Part shown: one piece after another, positions 10,671 to 22,859 of the stretch
How positions within the stretch are numbered: the first letter of the stretch is position 1
How the letters are laid out: the number at the start of each line of letters is the position of its first letter
Assembly (NCBI RefSeq): GCF_046630445.1
Contig: NC_092334.1
Span: 193,074,501 to 193,138,500 of the forward strand
From: Rutidosis leptorrhynchoides
Lineage: Eukaryota; Streptophyta; Magnoliopsida; Asterales; Asteraceae
DNA length: 64,000 bases
Direction: 5' to 3'
Translations under genes and position numbers: made by a program
The notes under the pieces: generated by a model
Told to the model about the DNA's origin: nothing
The model's input: only the letters and a program-made list of their open reading frames with translations
The model's database searches: none

Positions 10671-13600
10671 TGTGATGCCCCGTACAAAACCATCGTGTAC
10701 GAATCATCAACAACAGGATCATTACAAGGTTAAGTACTATATGCTGTAATTAAAGAAGTTGCATTCACGATAAAAAGGTGATGTCATAACCGACAACAAA
10801 TGTTTTACATTTCAAAAGCCTGCTTCACTAAGTAGAAGCAAATAAATAAGTGTACGTGACCCCAAAGGTCGTTACATAACATAGTTTCAAAAGTAAATAA
10901 GTTTGAATGCAAGATAAGTAGTCATGCGATAACAACTCTAAGCAGCGGGTTCTACAGCACGACAAGTAAGACAGCGGAAGCAACCTCAAGCACCTGAGAA
11001 ATACATGCTTAAAAACGTCAACACAACGGTTGGTGAGCTATAGTTTAAGTATAACAGTATGTAAGGTAGGCCACGAGATTTCAGTGCTACAAAGAGCGTT
11101 TCAAAACAGTATGATAAAGTATATGTTAACCGTGGGCACTTGGTAACTAACTTAACGTTTAAAATACCCCCTGAATGTACACTTGGCGAGTGCGTATGTT
11201 TACGAAGTATTAAACACTCGTTGACTGCTAGCGCGACTAGCCCGAGTGGGGATGTCAAACCCTATGGATCCATATCTAAGATTCGCGTTCACCGGTTCAT
11301 AAACCAATGATTAAACGTTACCGAGCTAAAGGGAATGTTTCTGCCGTTATATAACCCACACATATATAATTTTAAGTACTCGTGCCTAGTATGTAAAACA
11401 TAAAATCTGCATGTATTCTCAGTTCCCAAAATAAGTTAAAGTAAAAAGGGAATGCTATAACTCACAATGATATGTAGCGGTAAAGTAGTAGTCGGGAAAG
11501 GTGTGCAAGTAAATGGTCCGAAGTCCTCAACCTAAGTCAAATAGTACTAAGTCAGTAAATCGTCTTAATAGGTTTAAAAGTATGTAATTAAGGTCTTAAG
11601 GGTCATCATCATTCATCATCAAACAAAAGGCGTAAAGTAAGTTTCGTTTATGAAAGCAGTTTTCAACAAAGTCTGACTTCAGTCAGTCACCACGGCCCCT
11701 ACCCTTACTGAACTAAGGTGAGACCAGTGGCCATGGCTCCGTCTATGAGTCCCTTAAGTGTGGTAAAATTTACAGAAGCAAACTCGTCTTGGTTTGACCG
11801 TGGCGACGGTCTAAGTGCGAGTAGGTCAGAAATTTCTGCACAACGTTAAAGGACATAGTGACGATCGGAGGGCCATAAATCCTAAACCGTAACTCGGATT
11901 AAGACGAGTCCTATATGAAAAGTTATCTACACGAACTGAGCTATCTGAAAATCAAGGTTACAGTAGCCCAGGTGTACTGGTCTGTTACAGAAACGAGAAA
12001 AACAGAAACTGTACACAGAAAACAGAAAAGTAAATGGACATAGTGACGCTCGGAGGGCCGTAGACTCTAAACCGTAACTCGGATTAAGATGAGTCCTATA
12101 TGAAAAGTTATCTACTCGAAAAGTTCTATCTAAAAATCAAGGTTAGAACAGCCCAGGTCTACTGGTCTGTTCCAGAATCATCAGGTCAGTAGGTTTTGGA
12201 CAGAACAGTGAGTTTAAAAGGGTTCCGGTGGTCTTGGTGCTTGATGTTCATCATGGTTCTCATCCTTGATGCATATAGCTTCAAGTGTACAACTCATTGA
12301 TGTATCTACATCATCTTAACCAAGTCTTGACCATCATAACCCTAGTGCAAGTCTAAGACATGAAGCACAACTCACTTAAGAGTTGTATGAAGTTTGATGA
12401 ACCAAAGTTACATCAAAGTCTTAGATCTAACACATACATGAACTATAAACTTGAAAGTTAACTAACTAATCAAGATCATAAGTAGTAGAACATAGTTCTT
12501 AGTTTGATCTTGAAGATCCAAGACTCAAAAGTCTAGATCCAAAGTTATATTTAAAGGAAACTTGTTTGTGTGTTCTTGAACTTCCAAGGTTAACTTAATT
12601 TGTTCAAGAGATATGAGATCAAGACTAACTTGTAGTACTTGACCATATAAACTAACTACATGAAATTAAAGTGCATAAATTGAAGAAGTAAACTTAGATA
12701 AACAAGAAAAGGTTCATGGTTGTTCATACTTTAAAGATTCAAACCAAAGTTTGATCTTTAGAAAGTAAACTTTAAAGTTTACTTCATGAGCTTCAAGTAT
12801 GGGTTTATCAACACATGAACATAAAGCTTTTAAAAAAAATAACAAATGTAGAACATAACTTGAAAGTAAATGTTCTTGTTGTTCTTGTTTTAACAAGATA
12901 AAATGAAGAATCAAACTAACAAGTTTGATTCTTGAAAGCTAGTAAGTAAGTAACAACAACAAAGTAAGCAAACTACAAGTAACAAAAGATGAATCAAACA
13001 AAGAATGATGATGATTACACATGTATGAATTTGGTTTTAAGAAGAAAAGAAGAAGAGAAAAAGTCTTCAAGATTACTTACAAGAAATAGAGAAAAGAGAG
13101 AAAAGAGAGGAAAAAGAGTTGCAAGTATGTGTGTGTTTGAATGGGAGGGAATACAAGTGAAGTAGTATTGCATAAAATGAAACAAAAAGGCACTCCCAAG
13201 GCCTCAAGAATTCAGCCAGCTGCAGCTCACAAAGGGGGAGGGTTTTGTTTGGTGGTCTCTAGCATGTAAAGCTTCAAAAGTTGGATAAAATGGGTGTTTG
13301 CATGGGAATGAACAAGTAACTTGATTCTTTACTAAGTTAACTAACTAGTTAAGGTTCAAGTAATACTTACACTTTGAAAGAGTGGGCTAAAGGGTCCATT
13401 AATAATGTAGGGTGGGCTTACAAGTCTTAATTCATGAGTCCATTAACTAATCAAAGCCCAAGTTCAAATAAATCACAAGTTAAACCGATTAAAGCCCAAG
13501 TAACTAACTAATAGCCTTAGTTAATTAAAATGATCAATAAATTTAATCATGAATGTAAATAATATCTAAAAATATTATTCGTGAAAGTTCCGGGTGTCAC

Positions 13601-13739
13601 AAAGACGTTTCGGGCAATTAAAGTCATGTTCGGGCAATCATGGCAACATGTAAATGTAATAACGTACATTCGTTTAAACACGCGTATTAATAATAGTAAT
13701 TATTAATAAATAAATGTTGAAAATTACAGGGTCGTTACA
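10671..13739 (-). repeat. 3' LTR of element 2
   Basis: 3069 bp, TG...CA, about 99.4% identical by eye to 19784-22854. Contains an internal tandem duplication (11851-12220). The 90-codon ORF at 10986-11258 is present in both LTRs only because the LTRs are identical; I do not call it a gene. Confidence 0.95.
11851..12220 (-). repeat. Tandem duplication inside element 2 LTR, period about 185 bp
   Basis: Two units both start ggacatagtgacg.tcggagggcc and end cccaggt.tactggtctgtt.cag, offset 185 bp (11851 and 12036). They differ by many substitutions, so the duplication predates the insertion. Repeated in the other LTR at 20966 and about 21150. Confidence 0.8.
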
Positions 13740-13756
13740 TTACCCACCTGTTAAAG
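13740..13756 (-). other. Polypurine-like tract of element 2
   Basis: On the minus strand AACAGGTGGGTAA directly abuts the 3' LTR end, as expected for a plus-strand primer, though it contains a few pyrimidines. Confidence 0.6.
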
Positions 13757-13774
13757 AAAATTTCGTCCCGAAAT

Positions 13775-15157
13775 TTAAGCTGAGGTAGATGGAGGAGTCG
13801 GGAAAAGGTGAGGATATTTTTGCATCATTTGATCCTCTCGTTCCCAAGTAAACTCAGGTCCTCGTTTGGCATTCCATCGTACCCGTACACTCGGAATCTT
13901 GTTGCGTTTCAAAGTTTTGATCTCACGATCCATAATTTCAACAGGTTCCTCCACAAAGTGGAGTTTGTCGTCAATAGTAAGTTCTTCCAATGGTATGATA
14001 AGTTCGGGTGCAGCAAGACACTTCTTCAAGTTCGATACATGGAAGGTAGGATGAACTGAGCTCAATTGTGCTGGTAGATCCAAACGGTATGCAACCGGTC
14101 CAACACGTTCCAAGATCTCAAAAGGACCAATGTATCGTGGGTTTAACTTTCCACGTTTTCCAAAGCGAATCACACCCTTCCAAGGTGCAACCTTCAACAT
14201 TTCACGGTCACCAATGTTGAATTCAAAGTCCTTACGTTTAAGATCGGCATAACTCTTTTGGCGATCACGGGCAGTCTTAAGTCTAGCTTGAATCTGAGCA
14301 ATCTTCTCCGTCGTTTCGTGGACTACCTCGGGTCCGGTGATTTGCTTTTCGCCTACTTCGGCCCAACAAATAGGAGATAGGCACTTACGGCCATACAATG
14401 CTTCAAAAGGTGTAACATTAATGCTAGAGTGATAACTGTTGTTGTACGAGAATTCGGCGAGTGGCAAATGTCTTTCCCAGGCCTTTCTAAAATCAATGAC
14501 ACATGCACGCAACATGTCCTCCAAGGTCTGGATCGTTCGTTCACTTTACCCGTCAGTCTGGGGATGATAAGCAGTGCTCATGTCGAGACGAGTTCCCATG
14601 GCTTCTTGCAAAGAACGCCAAAATCTAGAAGCAAAATGGGGATCGCGATCGGAGATGATCGATAAAGGTACACCATGACGAGATACAACCTCTTTGATGT
14701 ACAGTTGAGCAAGTCTTTCCATTGTATCAGTTTCCTTCATCGCTAAGAAGTGTGCAGATTTGGTAAGGCGGTCAACAATAACCCAAATAGTATCGCATCC
14801 GCCCACCGTCTTCGGCAGCTTGGTAATGAAATCCATTGTGATCCTTTCCCACTTCCATTGTGGGATTTCCGGCTGTTGAAGTAACCCAGAAGGTCTCTGA
14901 TGTTCGGCCTTAACTTTCGAACAAGTCAAACACTTCCCAACATAAGTTGCAACGTCCTTCTTAAGATTCGGCCACCAATATTGTTCTTTGAGGTCGTGGT
15001 ACATCTTGCCCGCACCGGGGTGAATCGAATATCTCGATTTGTGTGCTTCATCAAGTATCAGGTTCCGTAGATCTCCATAAAGAGGTACCCAAATTCTTCT
15101 GGCATAACATCGGAGTCCAGACTCCCTAACCTCGAATCGAGAGACAAGTATGTTCAA
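13775..15157 (-). pseudogene. Integrase with chromodomain, element 2, one nonsense codon
   Basis: The zinc-binding part ([11 protein letters not shown]...[11 protein letters not shown]), catalytic core ([26 protein letters not shown]) and GPF segment ([19 protein letters not shown]) are followed by a complete-looking C-terminal chromodomain ([10 protein letters not shown]...[19 protein letters not shown]). A TAA at 14546-14548 interrupts the core directly after HPQTDG, where Gln (CAA) is usual; the frame is otherwise open to 13775. The upstream junction with RNase H is broken by a frameshift near 15225-15240. With the chromodomain intact, this lineage is Tekay-type. Confidence 0.93.
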
Positions 15158-15191
15158 ATGTTCGTGAGATATGTTCTCCTCCTTGAGAGCC

Positions 15192-17270
15192 TCAACTTGG
15201 GCTACTCTGATCTGGTTGTTGAGGTTTAAAATGGATGGTGATGTTCAGAGCCCTAACACGAAGAGGTGCCGTCCTCTCCTTTCGGCTTAAAGCGTCAGCT
15301 ACAACATTGGCCTTGCCAGGGTGATAACGGAGTTCACAATCGTAGTCGTTGAGTGTCTCGATCCATCGACGTTGTCTCATATTCAGTTGCTTTTGATCGA
15401 AGATGTGCTGGAGACTCTTGTGATCGGTGAAGATAGTGCTCTTAGTTCCATACAAATAATGTCTCCACAATTTGAGCGCAAAGACAACGGCTCCAAGTTC
15501 AAGATCATGTGTAGTGTAGTTCCGCTCGTGAATCTTCAATTGGTGGGAGGCATAGGCAATAACCTTTGATCGTTGCATCAGTACACAACCAAAACCACTC
15601 TTCGATGCATCACAATAAACAACAAAGTCGTCACTGCCTTCAGGAAGTGATAGGATAGGTGCGGAGGTTAACTTCTTCTTCAAAGTTTGGAATGCTGATT
15701 CGTGTGCGGGTTCCCAAATGAACTTCTTGCCCTTGTGAGTCAGCGCGGTCAAAGGACGCGCAATCAGAGAAAATCCTTCGATGAATCTTCGATAGTAACC
15801 GGCGAGACCTAGGAATTGGCGAATATGCGTCGGAGTAGTGGGGGTCTCCCACTTGCTGATGGCTTCAATCTTGGCGGGATCAACTTTGATACCCTGGTCG
15901 CTCACAACATGACCCAAAAACTGTACTTCCTTCAACCAAAATTCGCACTTGGAGAATTTGGCGTAAAGTTTCTCTTGTCTTAAGAGTTCAAGCACTAATC
16001 GGAGGTGTTGCTCATGTTCTTCTTCACTCTTAGAGTAGATGAGGATATCATCTATGAAGACGATAACAAACTTGTCCAAGTAAGGCTTGCAGACACGATT
16101 CATGAGGTCCATGAACATGGCAGGTGCATTTGTCAAACCGAATGGCATCACGAGGAACTCATAATGACCATAACGGGTTCTAAATGCTGTCTTCATCACG
16201 TCACTTTCCTTCACCCTCAACTGGTGATAGCCGGATCGCAAATCGATCTTTGAATAAACGCTCGATCCTTGTAGTTGATCAAAAAGATCATCAATTCGCG
16301 GAAGAGGATACCGATTCTTGATTGTCAATTTGTTGAGCTCACGGTAGTCGATACACATACGAAAGGATCCATCCTTCTTTTTCACAAACAGAACAGGTGC
16401 GCCCCAAGGCGAGAAACTTGGTTGGATAAACCCTCGATCTAACAGCTCTTGTAGTTGACTCTGTAATTCTTGCATCTCGGAAGGTGCGAGTCTATAAGGT
16501 GCGCGAGCTACAGGTGCAGCTCCTGGCACTAAATCAATCTGAAATTCTACGGCTCTCGGCGGTGGTAATCCAGGCAATTCCTCTGGAAAGACATCGGAAA
16601 ATTCGTTCACAATTCGAACGTCGTTCACGCTCTTCACCTCAGTTTCTACCGCTTTCACATGTGCTAGGACAGCAAAGCGTCCCTTCTTCATAATCTTTTG
16701 TGCTTTCGCGCAACTAATGAGGTTCAACTTCGAGGTACATCTCTCTCCATAGATAACTAGTGGTTCGCCATCTCCTTGTGGTATGCGAAGTGCTTTATCT
16801 CCACAAATAACATCGGCCTTTATCTTGCTCAACCAATCCATACCGACGATCACGTCAAAACTTCCCAGTTTGATAGGTATCAAATCAATTTCGAAATCTG
16901 CACTAGCTATGTTGATAATAGCTCCACGACTAATATGGTCAACCTTTTCAAGTTTTCCATTGGCGACCTCGACAAGCATACTTTCTTTTAACCGGACTAA
17001 TGACCAATTAATCTTATCGCAAAAATGTCTACATACATAACTTCTATCCGCACCAGTATCAAACAAGACAGAAGCTAAAAGATTGTTGATTTTGAATATA
17101 CCTGTCACCAAGTCGGGGTTATCGCGTGCATCCCTTGCATTAACATTAAAAGCTCTAGCACGCGGTGGTCCGCCATCCTTTCGTTTGTTCGGGCACTCGT
17201 TTCTGAAATGGCCCGTCTGCCCGCATTCGTAACACTTTTTCGGCCCGTTGGTGTTCGGCCTCCCTGTCAT
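15192..17270 (-). CDS. Zinc knuckle-protease-RT-RNase H polyprotein segment, element 2
   Basis: 692 codons open. A CCHC knuckle sits at residues 13-26 ([14 protein letters not shown]), the protease site LFDTGAD has Asp71, and RT has [24 protein letters not shown] and FIDDILIYS near residue 400. RNase H has VYCDAS, TTHDLEL and TIFTDHKSL, ending in [10 protein letters not shown]. All catalytic residues I can check are present. The frame is open upstream of its first ATG into further knuckle-like cysteines, so this ATG is probably not the native start: the segment was part of one gag-pol ORF that a frameshift near 17545-17565 split. The last ~15 residues are off-frame after another frameshift. 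Confidence 0.93.
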   Translation of the reverse strand: MTGRPNTNGPKKCYECGQTGHFRNECPNKRKDGGPPRARAFNVNARDARDNPDLVTGIFKINNLLASVLFDTGADRSYVCRHFCDKINWSLVRLKESMLVEVANGKLEKVDHISRGAIINIASADFEIDLIPIKLGSFDVIVGMDWLSKIKADVICGDKALRIPQGDGEPLVIYGERCTSKLNLISCAKAQKIMKKGRFAVLAHVKAVETEVKSVNDVRIVNEFSDVFPEELPGLPPPRAVEFQIDLVPGAAPVARAPYRLAPSEMQELQSQLQELLDRGFIQPSFSPWGAPVLFVKKKDGSFRMCIDYRELNKLTIKNRYPLPRIDDLFDQLQGSSVYSKIDLRSGYHQLRVKESDVMKTAFRTRYGHYEFLVMPFGLTNAPAMFMDLMNRVCKPYLDKFVIVFIDDILIYSKSEEEHEQHLRLVLELLRQEKLYAKFSKCEFWLKEVQFLGHVVSDQGIKVDPAKIEAISKWETPTTPTHIRQFLGLAGYYRRFIEGFSLIARPLTALTHKGKKFIWEPAHESAFQTLKKKLTSAPILSLPEGSDDFVVYCDASKSGFGCVLMQRSKVIAYASHQLKIHERNYTTHDLELGAVVFALKLWRHYLYGTKSTIFTDHKSLQHIFDQKQLNMRQRRWIETLNDYDCELRYHPGKANVVADALSRKERTAPLRVRALNITIHFKPQQPDQSSPS

Positions 17271-18247
17271 CGTGGTAGTCTTACAGTCTCTACCGATGTG
17301 CCCGCTCTTCTTGCACTTCTCACAAACATCATTACAATATCCGGTGTGGTGCTTGTAGCACCTCTTGCATTGTGGTAGCGTGCCCTTGTAGTTCGGGTTG
17401 GAGTTGTTGTTGTTGGGGTTGGGGTTGTTGTTGTTTTGCCTGAACCCTTCATGTCGCTTCGCCGGGTTTTGATCATAGTTTCTACCCCTGTTGTTGTTAT
17501 TGTTGTTGTTGTGGTTGTTGTGGTTGTTGTCCCATTTCCTCTTTTCACTACTACCGGCTTCAACTTAGCCTTCTCCGGCTCATCAATAAGGATCTGATTC
17601 ATGAGAGTATGCGCCATGCGCATTGCTTCGGGAACATTCGGTGGTTTGGATGAGGTGACATTTCCTTTGATGGACTTAGGAAGTCCCGAGAAGTATTTCT
17701 CCATGCGCTTGAATTCGGGGGTGACCATGGTCGGACACATTAATGCTAACTCCAAAAACCTACGATTATAACTGTTAAGGTCGTTCCCTACGGCCTTCAA
17801 CTGCATGAATTCAATTTCCATCTTCTGAATTTCGGTTCTTGGACAATACTCATCAATCATAGCACACTTAAACTCTTCCCAAGGCGTAGCATACGCCTCA
17901 TCAATCCCTTTTGCTTGAGCTAACGTGTTCCACCACGTTAGCGCGCCGTCAGATAGCGTGCAAGATGTAAACTTGGTCTTATTATCCTTCGAACAGTTGC
18001 TAACTCGGAATACTGATTCAAGTTTCTCGAACCATCTGGTGAGACCAACTGGTCCCTCGGTGCCGCTGAAGTTATGCGGTTTGCAGCTCTGGAATTCCTT
18101 GTATGTACACCCATTTCGAACGGGTGGGATAACTGGTGGTGGTGGCGGTGGAGCTTGGAGATTTCTTTCTGCTAGGGCTGCAGCGACCCGTTCGTTGATC
18201 ATGTCCTCAATCTGGGTGGCGGTAGGTGTGGTTCTTCCGTTAGCCAT
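17267..18247 (-). pseudogene. Gag of element 2, C-terminus frameshifted
   Basis: ATG at 18247 gives a Gag with a Pro-rich stretch (APPPPPPVIPP) and the capsid-like region (FSGTEGPVGLTRWFEKLE...ALTWWN...EEFKCAMIDEYCP). After about residue 235 the reading enters a poly-Thr run. The next frame there encodes an Asn-rich linker and two further Cys/His knuckles leading directly into the 15192-17270 frame. A single-base indel near 17545-17565 therefore misreads AAC repeats as ACA. The overlap with the downstream ORF (17267-17270) is an artefact of this break. Confidence 0.88.
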
Positions 18248-18546
18248 GGTATTCTAAACAAAAATTTTGACCCAAGTCAAAATCCAGCATGCAAGTAGTA
18301 ATAATACAGTATATAGTGACCAATCATGGAATCAAAACATCACATGTTATTAAATAATGCATCTAGGTACAAATACTACAGAATCATCGTACAGCAATGT
18401 AAATAGAACATCGTGCAAGAATTAAATAACGCAAAGTTCCATTCATTAATAATAATAAGTTTCATACATCTGAATAAGTTCGTACAATACATATGAAATA
18501 CATGAAACTATAACTAGATTACATCATGAAATCTAAATACAAAGCC

Positions 18547-19473
18547 CTACGGTGAAGGTGGGTGAACTGCTCCTCGAGCCAACTGCTCCTCGAGCTCAGT
18601 GACTCGAGCTCGGAGAGTCTCAACCTCCCTCATCAGTTCCTCGTTAGAGGGAGCTGGTGGGGCAGGCGGGGCAGGTGGGGCGGGTGGTGCGGGTGGTGCC
18701 GGTGGTGCTGATGTAGATGGTCCGGCTCCGGAGGTAGACGGTACGTCCCTAGATGTAAGTGGTCCATATCTAAATCTAGGTGGTACGGTTCCAGGAATAG
18801 TCAATACGTAACGGGGAACCTTACGTATCTGTGGGTCGGCAGGGTATGGCACAACTCGTTTACGAGCAGTAACCCTACGACGATGGCCAAAAGCATCAGT
18901 AAAAGCACGACCTCTATTCACCCCTGGAATGACGGTGCCGTCGAAACGGTACCTCTTCTTCGGCGGGGTGGAGGGTGCCTGAATAGGTCTATCAGCAGGA
19001 TCCTCATCATCGCTAGAGTCATCTGATGATGAAGAATCGGCGGATGATGAGTCATCCGAATCGTGTGGTGGTGATACTGGTGGCTGAGCTGGTAATCCGA
19101 AGCGTCCGAAGGCGTCCAACATCTGTCGGTGTCTGCCTGGTGGAATCACGACTAAACGTCCGTCGGGAGTGCGTCGGCAAGGCGTGCACATGTGGTTACG
19201 AAATGGCCCTTCCCCGAACTCCGCGGGGATCTCAATACCACCAATGCGGGGCTGTGACCTCGGGGGTCCGGGAGCAGACACTGGGGCAGGTGCACTAGTA
19301 CCAGCTCCGGAAGTAGAAGCGCCGGGATCACTAGTGGGTGTCGGGGCCGGTGTATCGGCAGTAGCAACAGCAGGTGTAGCAGTAGGTAGGGCGACGGGGT
19401 CTGAGTCTGTACTGCCCGAAATGCCAGCAGGTGGAACATCCGACATCTGAACAAGGAAAAATAAATTTTCCAT
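18547..19473 (-). CDS. Extra ORF between 5' LTR and gag of element 2, unknown function
   Basis: 308 codons open, sense with the element, in the leader where chromoviruses normally have no gene. Possible starts are the first ATG or Met10; I cannot decide between them. Layout: Ala/Pro/Thr-rich N-terminus (25-75); conserved-looking middle (IGGIEIPAEFGEGPFRNHMC, near 78-96); Ser/Asp acidic cluster (138-161); basic segment with KKRYR and RRRVTARKR (171-206); PPA repeats (257-275); short predicted coiled coil (EELMREVETLRARVTELEEQL, 278-298). It is much more GC-rich than its surroundings. I recognise no family. It could be a captured host fragment or a lineage-specific RNA/DNA-binding accessory protein. 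The 300 bp between it and gag hold nothing evident. Confidence 0.6.
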   Translation of the reverse strand: MENLFFLVQMSDVPPAGISGSTDSDPVALPTATPAVATADTPAPTPTSDPGASTSGAGTSAPAPVSAPGPPRSQPRIGGIEIPAEFGEGPFRNHMCTPCRRTPDGRLVVIPPGRHRQMLDAFGRFGLPAQPPVSPPHDSDDSSSADSSSSDDSSDDEDPADRPIQAPSTPPKKRYRFDGTVIPGVNRGRAFTDAFGHRRRVTARKRVVPYPADPQIRKVPRYVLTIPGTVPPRFRYGPLTSRDVPSTSGAGPSTSAPPAPPAPPAPPAPPAPPAPSNEELMREVETLRARVTELEEQLARGAVHPPSP

Positions 19474-19783
19474 GTCAGTATGTCATAAAGCAAGCAAATA
19501 ATAGGCCAACAGTTTAAATCATGTATAACAATAAGTAGCATGGCAATATCAGTAATCGTACGAAACTAGCATGCAATCGAAAGTAAGTAATAGCATGCAG
19601 TAGTGAACTCACGTAGTAGCATACGGCATATAGCAGTAACAGTAAGCAGCAGCATGCAGTAAGTTCAGCGGAAACAAGTAAACTAGCAAGTTGTAGATTA
19701 GTCCTATTAGTGAATCCTACTCGGGTCGGTCTTAGACTCACTAATGCAACCTAATTCCCTACAACCAATGATCTGATACCAAA
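19474..19783 (-). other. Leader and primer-binding site of element 2
   Basis: Minus-strand TGGTATCAGAT at 19771-19781 matches ten bases of the initiator tRNA-Met complement, two bases from the 5' LTR at 19784. The remaining 290 bases are non-coding leader. Confidence 0.85.
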
Positions 19784-22700
19784 TGTGATGCCCCGTACAA
19801 AACCATCGTGTACGAATCATCAACAACAGGATCATTACAAGGTTAAGTACTATATGCTGTAATTAAAGAAGTTGCATTCACGATAAAAAGGTGATGTCAT
19901 AACCGACATCAAATGTTTTACATTTCAAAAGCCTGCTTCACTAAGTAGTAGCAAATAAATAAGTGTACGTGACCCCAAAGGTCGTTACATAACATAGTTT
20001 CAAAAGTAAATAAGTTTGAATGCAAGATAAGTAGTCATGCGATAACAACTCTAAGCAGCGGGTTCTACAGCACGACAAGTAAGATAGCGGAAGCAACCTC
20101 AAGCACCTGAGAAATACATGCTTAAAAACGTCAACACAACGGTTGGTGAGCTATAGTTTAAGTATAACAGTATGTAAGGTAGGCCACGAGATTTCAGTGC
20201 TACAAAGAGCGTTTCAAAACAGTATGATAAAGTATATGTTAACCGTGGGCACTTGGTAACTAACTTAACGTTTAAAATACCCCCTGAATGTACACTTGGC
20301 GAGTGCGTATGTTTACGAAGTATTAAACACTCGTTGACTGCTAGTGCGACTAGCCCGAGTGGAGATGTCAAACCCTATGGATCCATATCTAAGATTCGCG
20401 TTCACCGGTTCATAAACCAATGATTAAACGTTACCGAGCTAAAGGGAATGTTTCTGCCGTTATATAACCCACACATATATAAGTTTAAGTACTCGTGCCT
20501 AGTATATGTAAAACATAAAATCTGCATGTATTCTCAGTTCCCAAAATAAGTTAAAGTAAAAAGGGAATGCTATAACTCACAATGATATGTAGCGGTAAAG
20601 TAGTAGTCGGGAAAGGTGTGCAAGTAAATGGTCCGAAGTCCTCAACCTAAGTCAAATAGTACTAAGTCAGTAAATCGTCTTAATAGGTTTAAAAGTATGT
20701 AATTAAGGTCTTAAGGGTCATCATCATTCATCATCAAACAAAAGGCGTAAAGTAAGTTTCGTTTATGAAAGCAGTTTTCAACAAAGTCTGACTTCAGTCA
20801 GTCACCACGGCCCCTACCCTTACTGAACTAAGATGAGACCAGTGGCCATGGCTCTGTCTATGAGTCCCTTAAGTGTGGTAAAATTTACAGAAGCAAACTC
20901 GTCTTGGTTTGACCGTGGCGACGGTCTAAGTGCGAGTAGGTCAGAAATTTCTGCACAACGTTAAAGGACATAGTGACGATCGGAGGGCCATAAATCCTAA
21001 ACCGTAACTCGGATTAAGACGAGTCCTATATGAAAAGTTATCTACACGAACTGAGCTATCTGAAAATCAAGGTTACAGTAGCCCAGGTGTACTGGTCTGT
21101 TACAGAAACCAGAAAAACAGAAACTGTACACAGAAAACAGAAAAGTAAATGGACATAGTGACGCTCGGAGGGCCGTAGACTCTAAACCGTAACTCGGATT
21201 AAGATGAGTCCTATATGAAAAGTTATCTACTCGAAAAGTTCTATCTAAAAATCTAGGTTAGAACAGCCCAGGTCCACTGGTCTGTTCCAGAATCATCAGG
21301 TCAGTAGGTTTTGGACAGAACAGTGAGTTTAAAAGGGTTCCGGTGGTCTTGGTGCTTGATGTTCATCATGGTTCTCATCCTTGATGCATATAGCTTCAAG
21401 TGTACAACTCATTGATGTATCTACATCATCTTAACCAAGTCTTGACCATCATAACCCTAGTGCAAGTCTAAGACATGAAGCACAACTCACTTAAGAGTTG
21501 TATGAAGTTTGATGAACCAAAGTTACATCAAAGTCTTAGATCTAACACATACATGAACTATAAACTTGAAAGTTAACTAACTAATCAAGATCATAAGTAG
21601 TAGAACATAGTTCTTAGTTTGATCTTGAAGATCCAAGACTCAAAAGTCTAGATCCAAAGTTATATTTAAAGGAAACTTGTTTGTGTGTTCTTGAACTTCC
21701 AAGGTTAACTTAATTTGTTCAAGAGATATGAGATCAAGACTAACTTGTAGTACTTGACCATATAAACTAACTACATGAAATTAAAGTGCATAAATTGAAG
21801 AAGTAAACTTAGATAAACAAGAAAAGGTTCATGGTTGTTCATACTTTAAAGATTCAAACCAAAGTTTGATCTTTAGAAAGTAAACTTTAAAGTTTACTTC
21901 ATGAGCTTCAAGTATGGGTTTATCAACACATGAACATAAAGCTTTTAAAAAAAATAACAAATGTAGAACATAACTTGAAAGTAAATGTTCTTGTTGTTCT
22001 TGTTTTAACAAGATAAAATGAAGAATCAAACTAACAAGTTTGATTCTTGAAAGCTAGTAAGTAAGTAACAACAACAAAGTAAGCAAACTACAAGTAACAA
22101 AAGATGAATCAAACAAAGAATGATGATGATTACACATGTATGAATTTGGTTTTAAGAAGAAAAGAAGAAGAGAAAAAGTCTTCAAGATTACTTACAAGAA
22201 CTAGAGAAAAGAGAGAAAAGAGAGGAAAAAGAGTTGCAAGTATGTGTGTGTTTGAATGGGAGGGAATACAAGTGAAGTAGTATTGCATAAAATGAAATAA
22301 AAAGGCACTCCCAAGGCCTCAAGAATTCAGCCAGCTGCAGCTCACAAAGGGGGAGGGTTTTGTTTGGTGGTCTCTAGCATGTAAAGCTTCAAAAGTTGGA
22401 TAAAATGGGTGTTTGCATGGGAATGAACAAGTAACTTGATTCTTTACTAAGTTAACTAACTAGTTAAGGTTCAAGTAATACTTACACTTTGAAAGAGTGG
22501 GCTAAAGGGTCCATTAATAATGTAGGGTGGGCTTACAAGTCTTAATTCATGAGTCCATTAACTAATCAAAGCCCAAGTTCAAATAAATCACAAGTTAAAC
22601 CGATTAAAGCCCAAGTAACTAACTAATAGCCTTAGTTAATTAAAATGATCAATAAATTTAATCATGAATGTAAATAATATCTAAAAATATTTTTCGTGAA

Positions 22701-22854
22701 AGTTCCGGGTGTCACAAAGACGTTTCGGGCAATTAAAGTCAAGTTCGGGAAATCATGGCAACATGTAAATGTAATAACGTACATTCGTTTAAACACGCGT
22801 ATTAATAATAGTAATTATTAATAAATAAATGTTGGAAATTACAGGGTCGTTACA
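19784..22854 (-). repeat. 5' LTR of element 2
   Basis: 3071 bp, nearly identical to 10671-13739. Starts TGTGATGCCCC, ends GTCGTTACA, followed by the AATAT duplication. Confidence 0.95.
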
Positions 22855-22859
22855 AATAT

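Larger units (their letters stand above)
10671..22854 (-). mobile_element. Element 2: minus-strand Tekay-type chromovirus nested in element 1 LTR
   Basis: 12,184 bp bounded by TGTGATGCCCC...GTCGTTACA LTRs, with perfect 5-bp AATAT duplications (10666-10670, 22855-22859). Order in its own sense: 5' LTR (19784-22854), iMet primer site, extra ORF, gag, PR-RT-RNase H, integrase-chromodomain, purine tract, 3' LTR (10671-13739). By eye the two LTRs differ at about 17-18 substitutions and one 2-base indel over 3.07 kb, so insertion was recent. Pol is interrupted by only two frameshifts and one nonsense codon, making this the best-preserved element in the window. Confidence 0.95.

Noticed and set aside
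10986..11258. 90-codon ORF present identically at 20099-20371
   Set aside because: Both copies lie in the two LTRs of element 2, so conservation reflects LTR identity, not selection. Antisense or sense role unsupported. The same applies to the 66-codon ORFs at 12714 and 21829.
18599..19450. Plus-strand ORFs (Gly-Ala repeats and others) opposite the extra ORF of element 2
   Set aside because: Shadows of a GC-rich ORF that lies in sense with the element; the minus frame is longer and uninterrupted.
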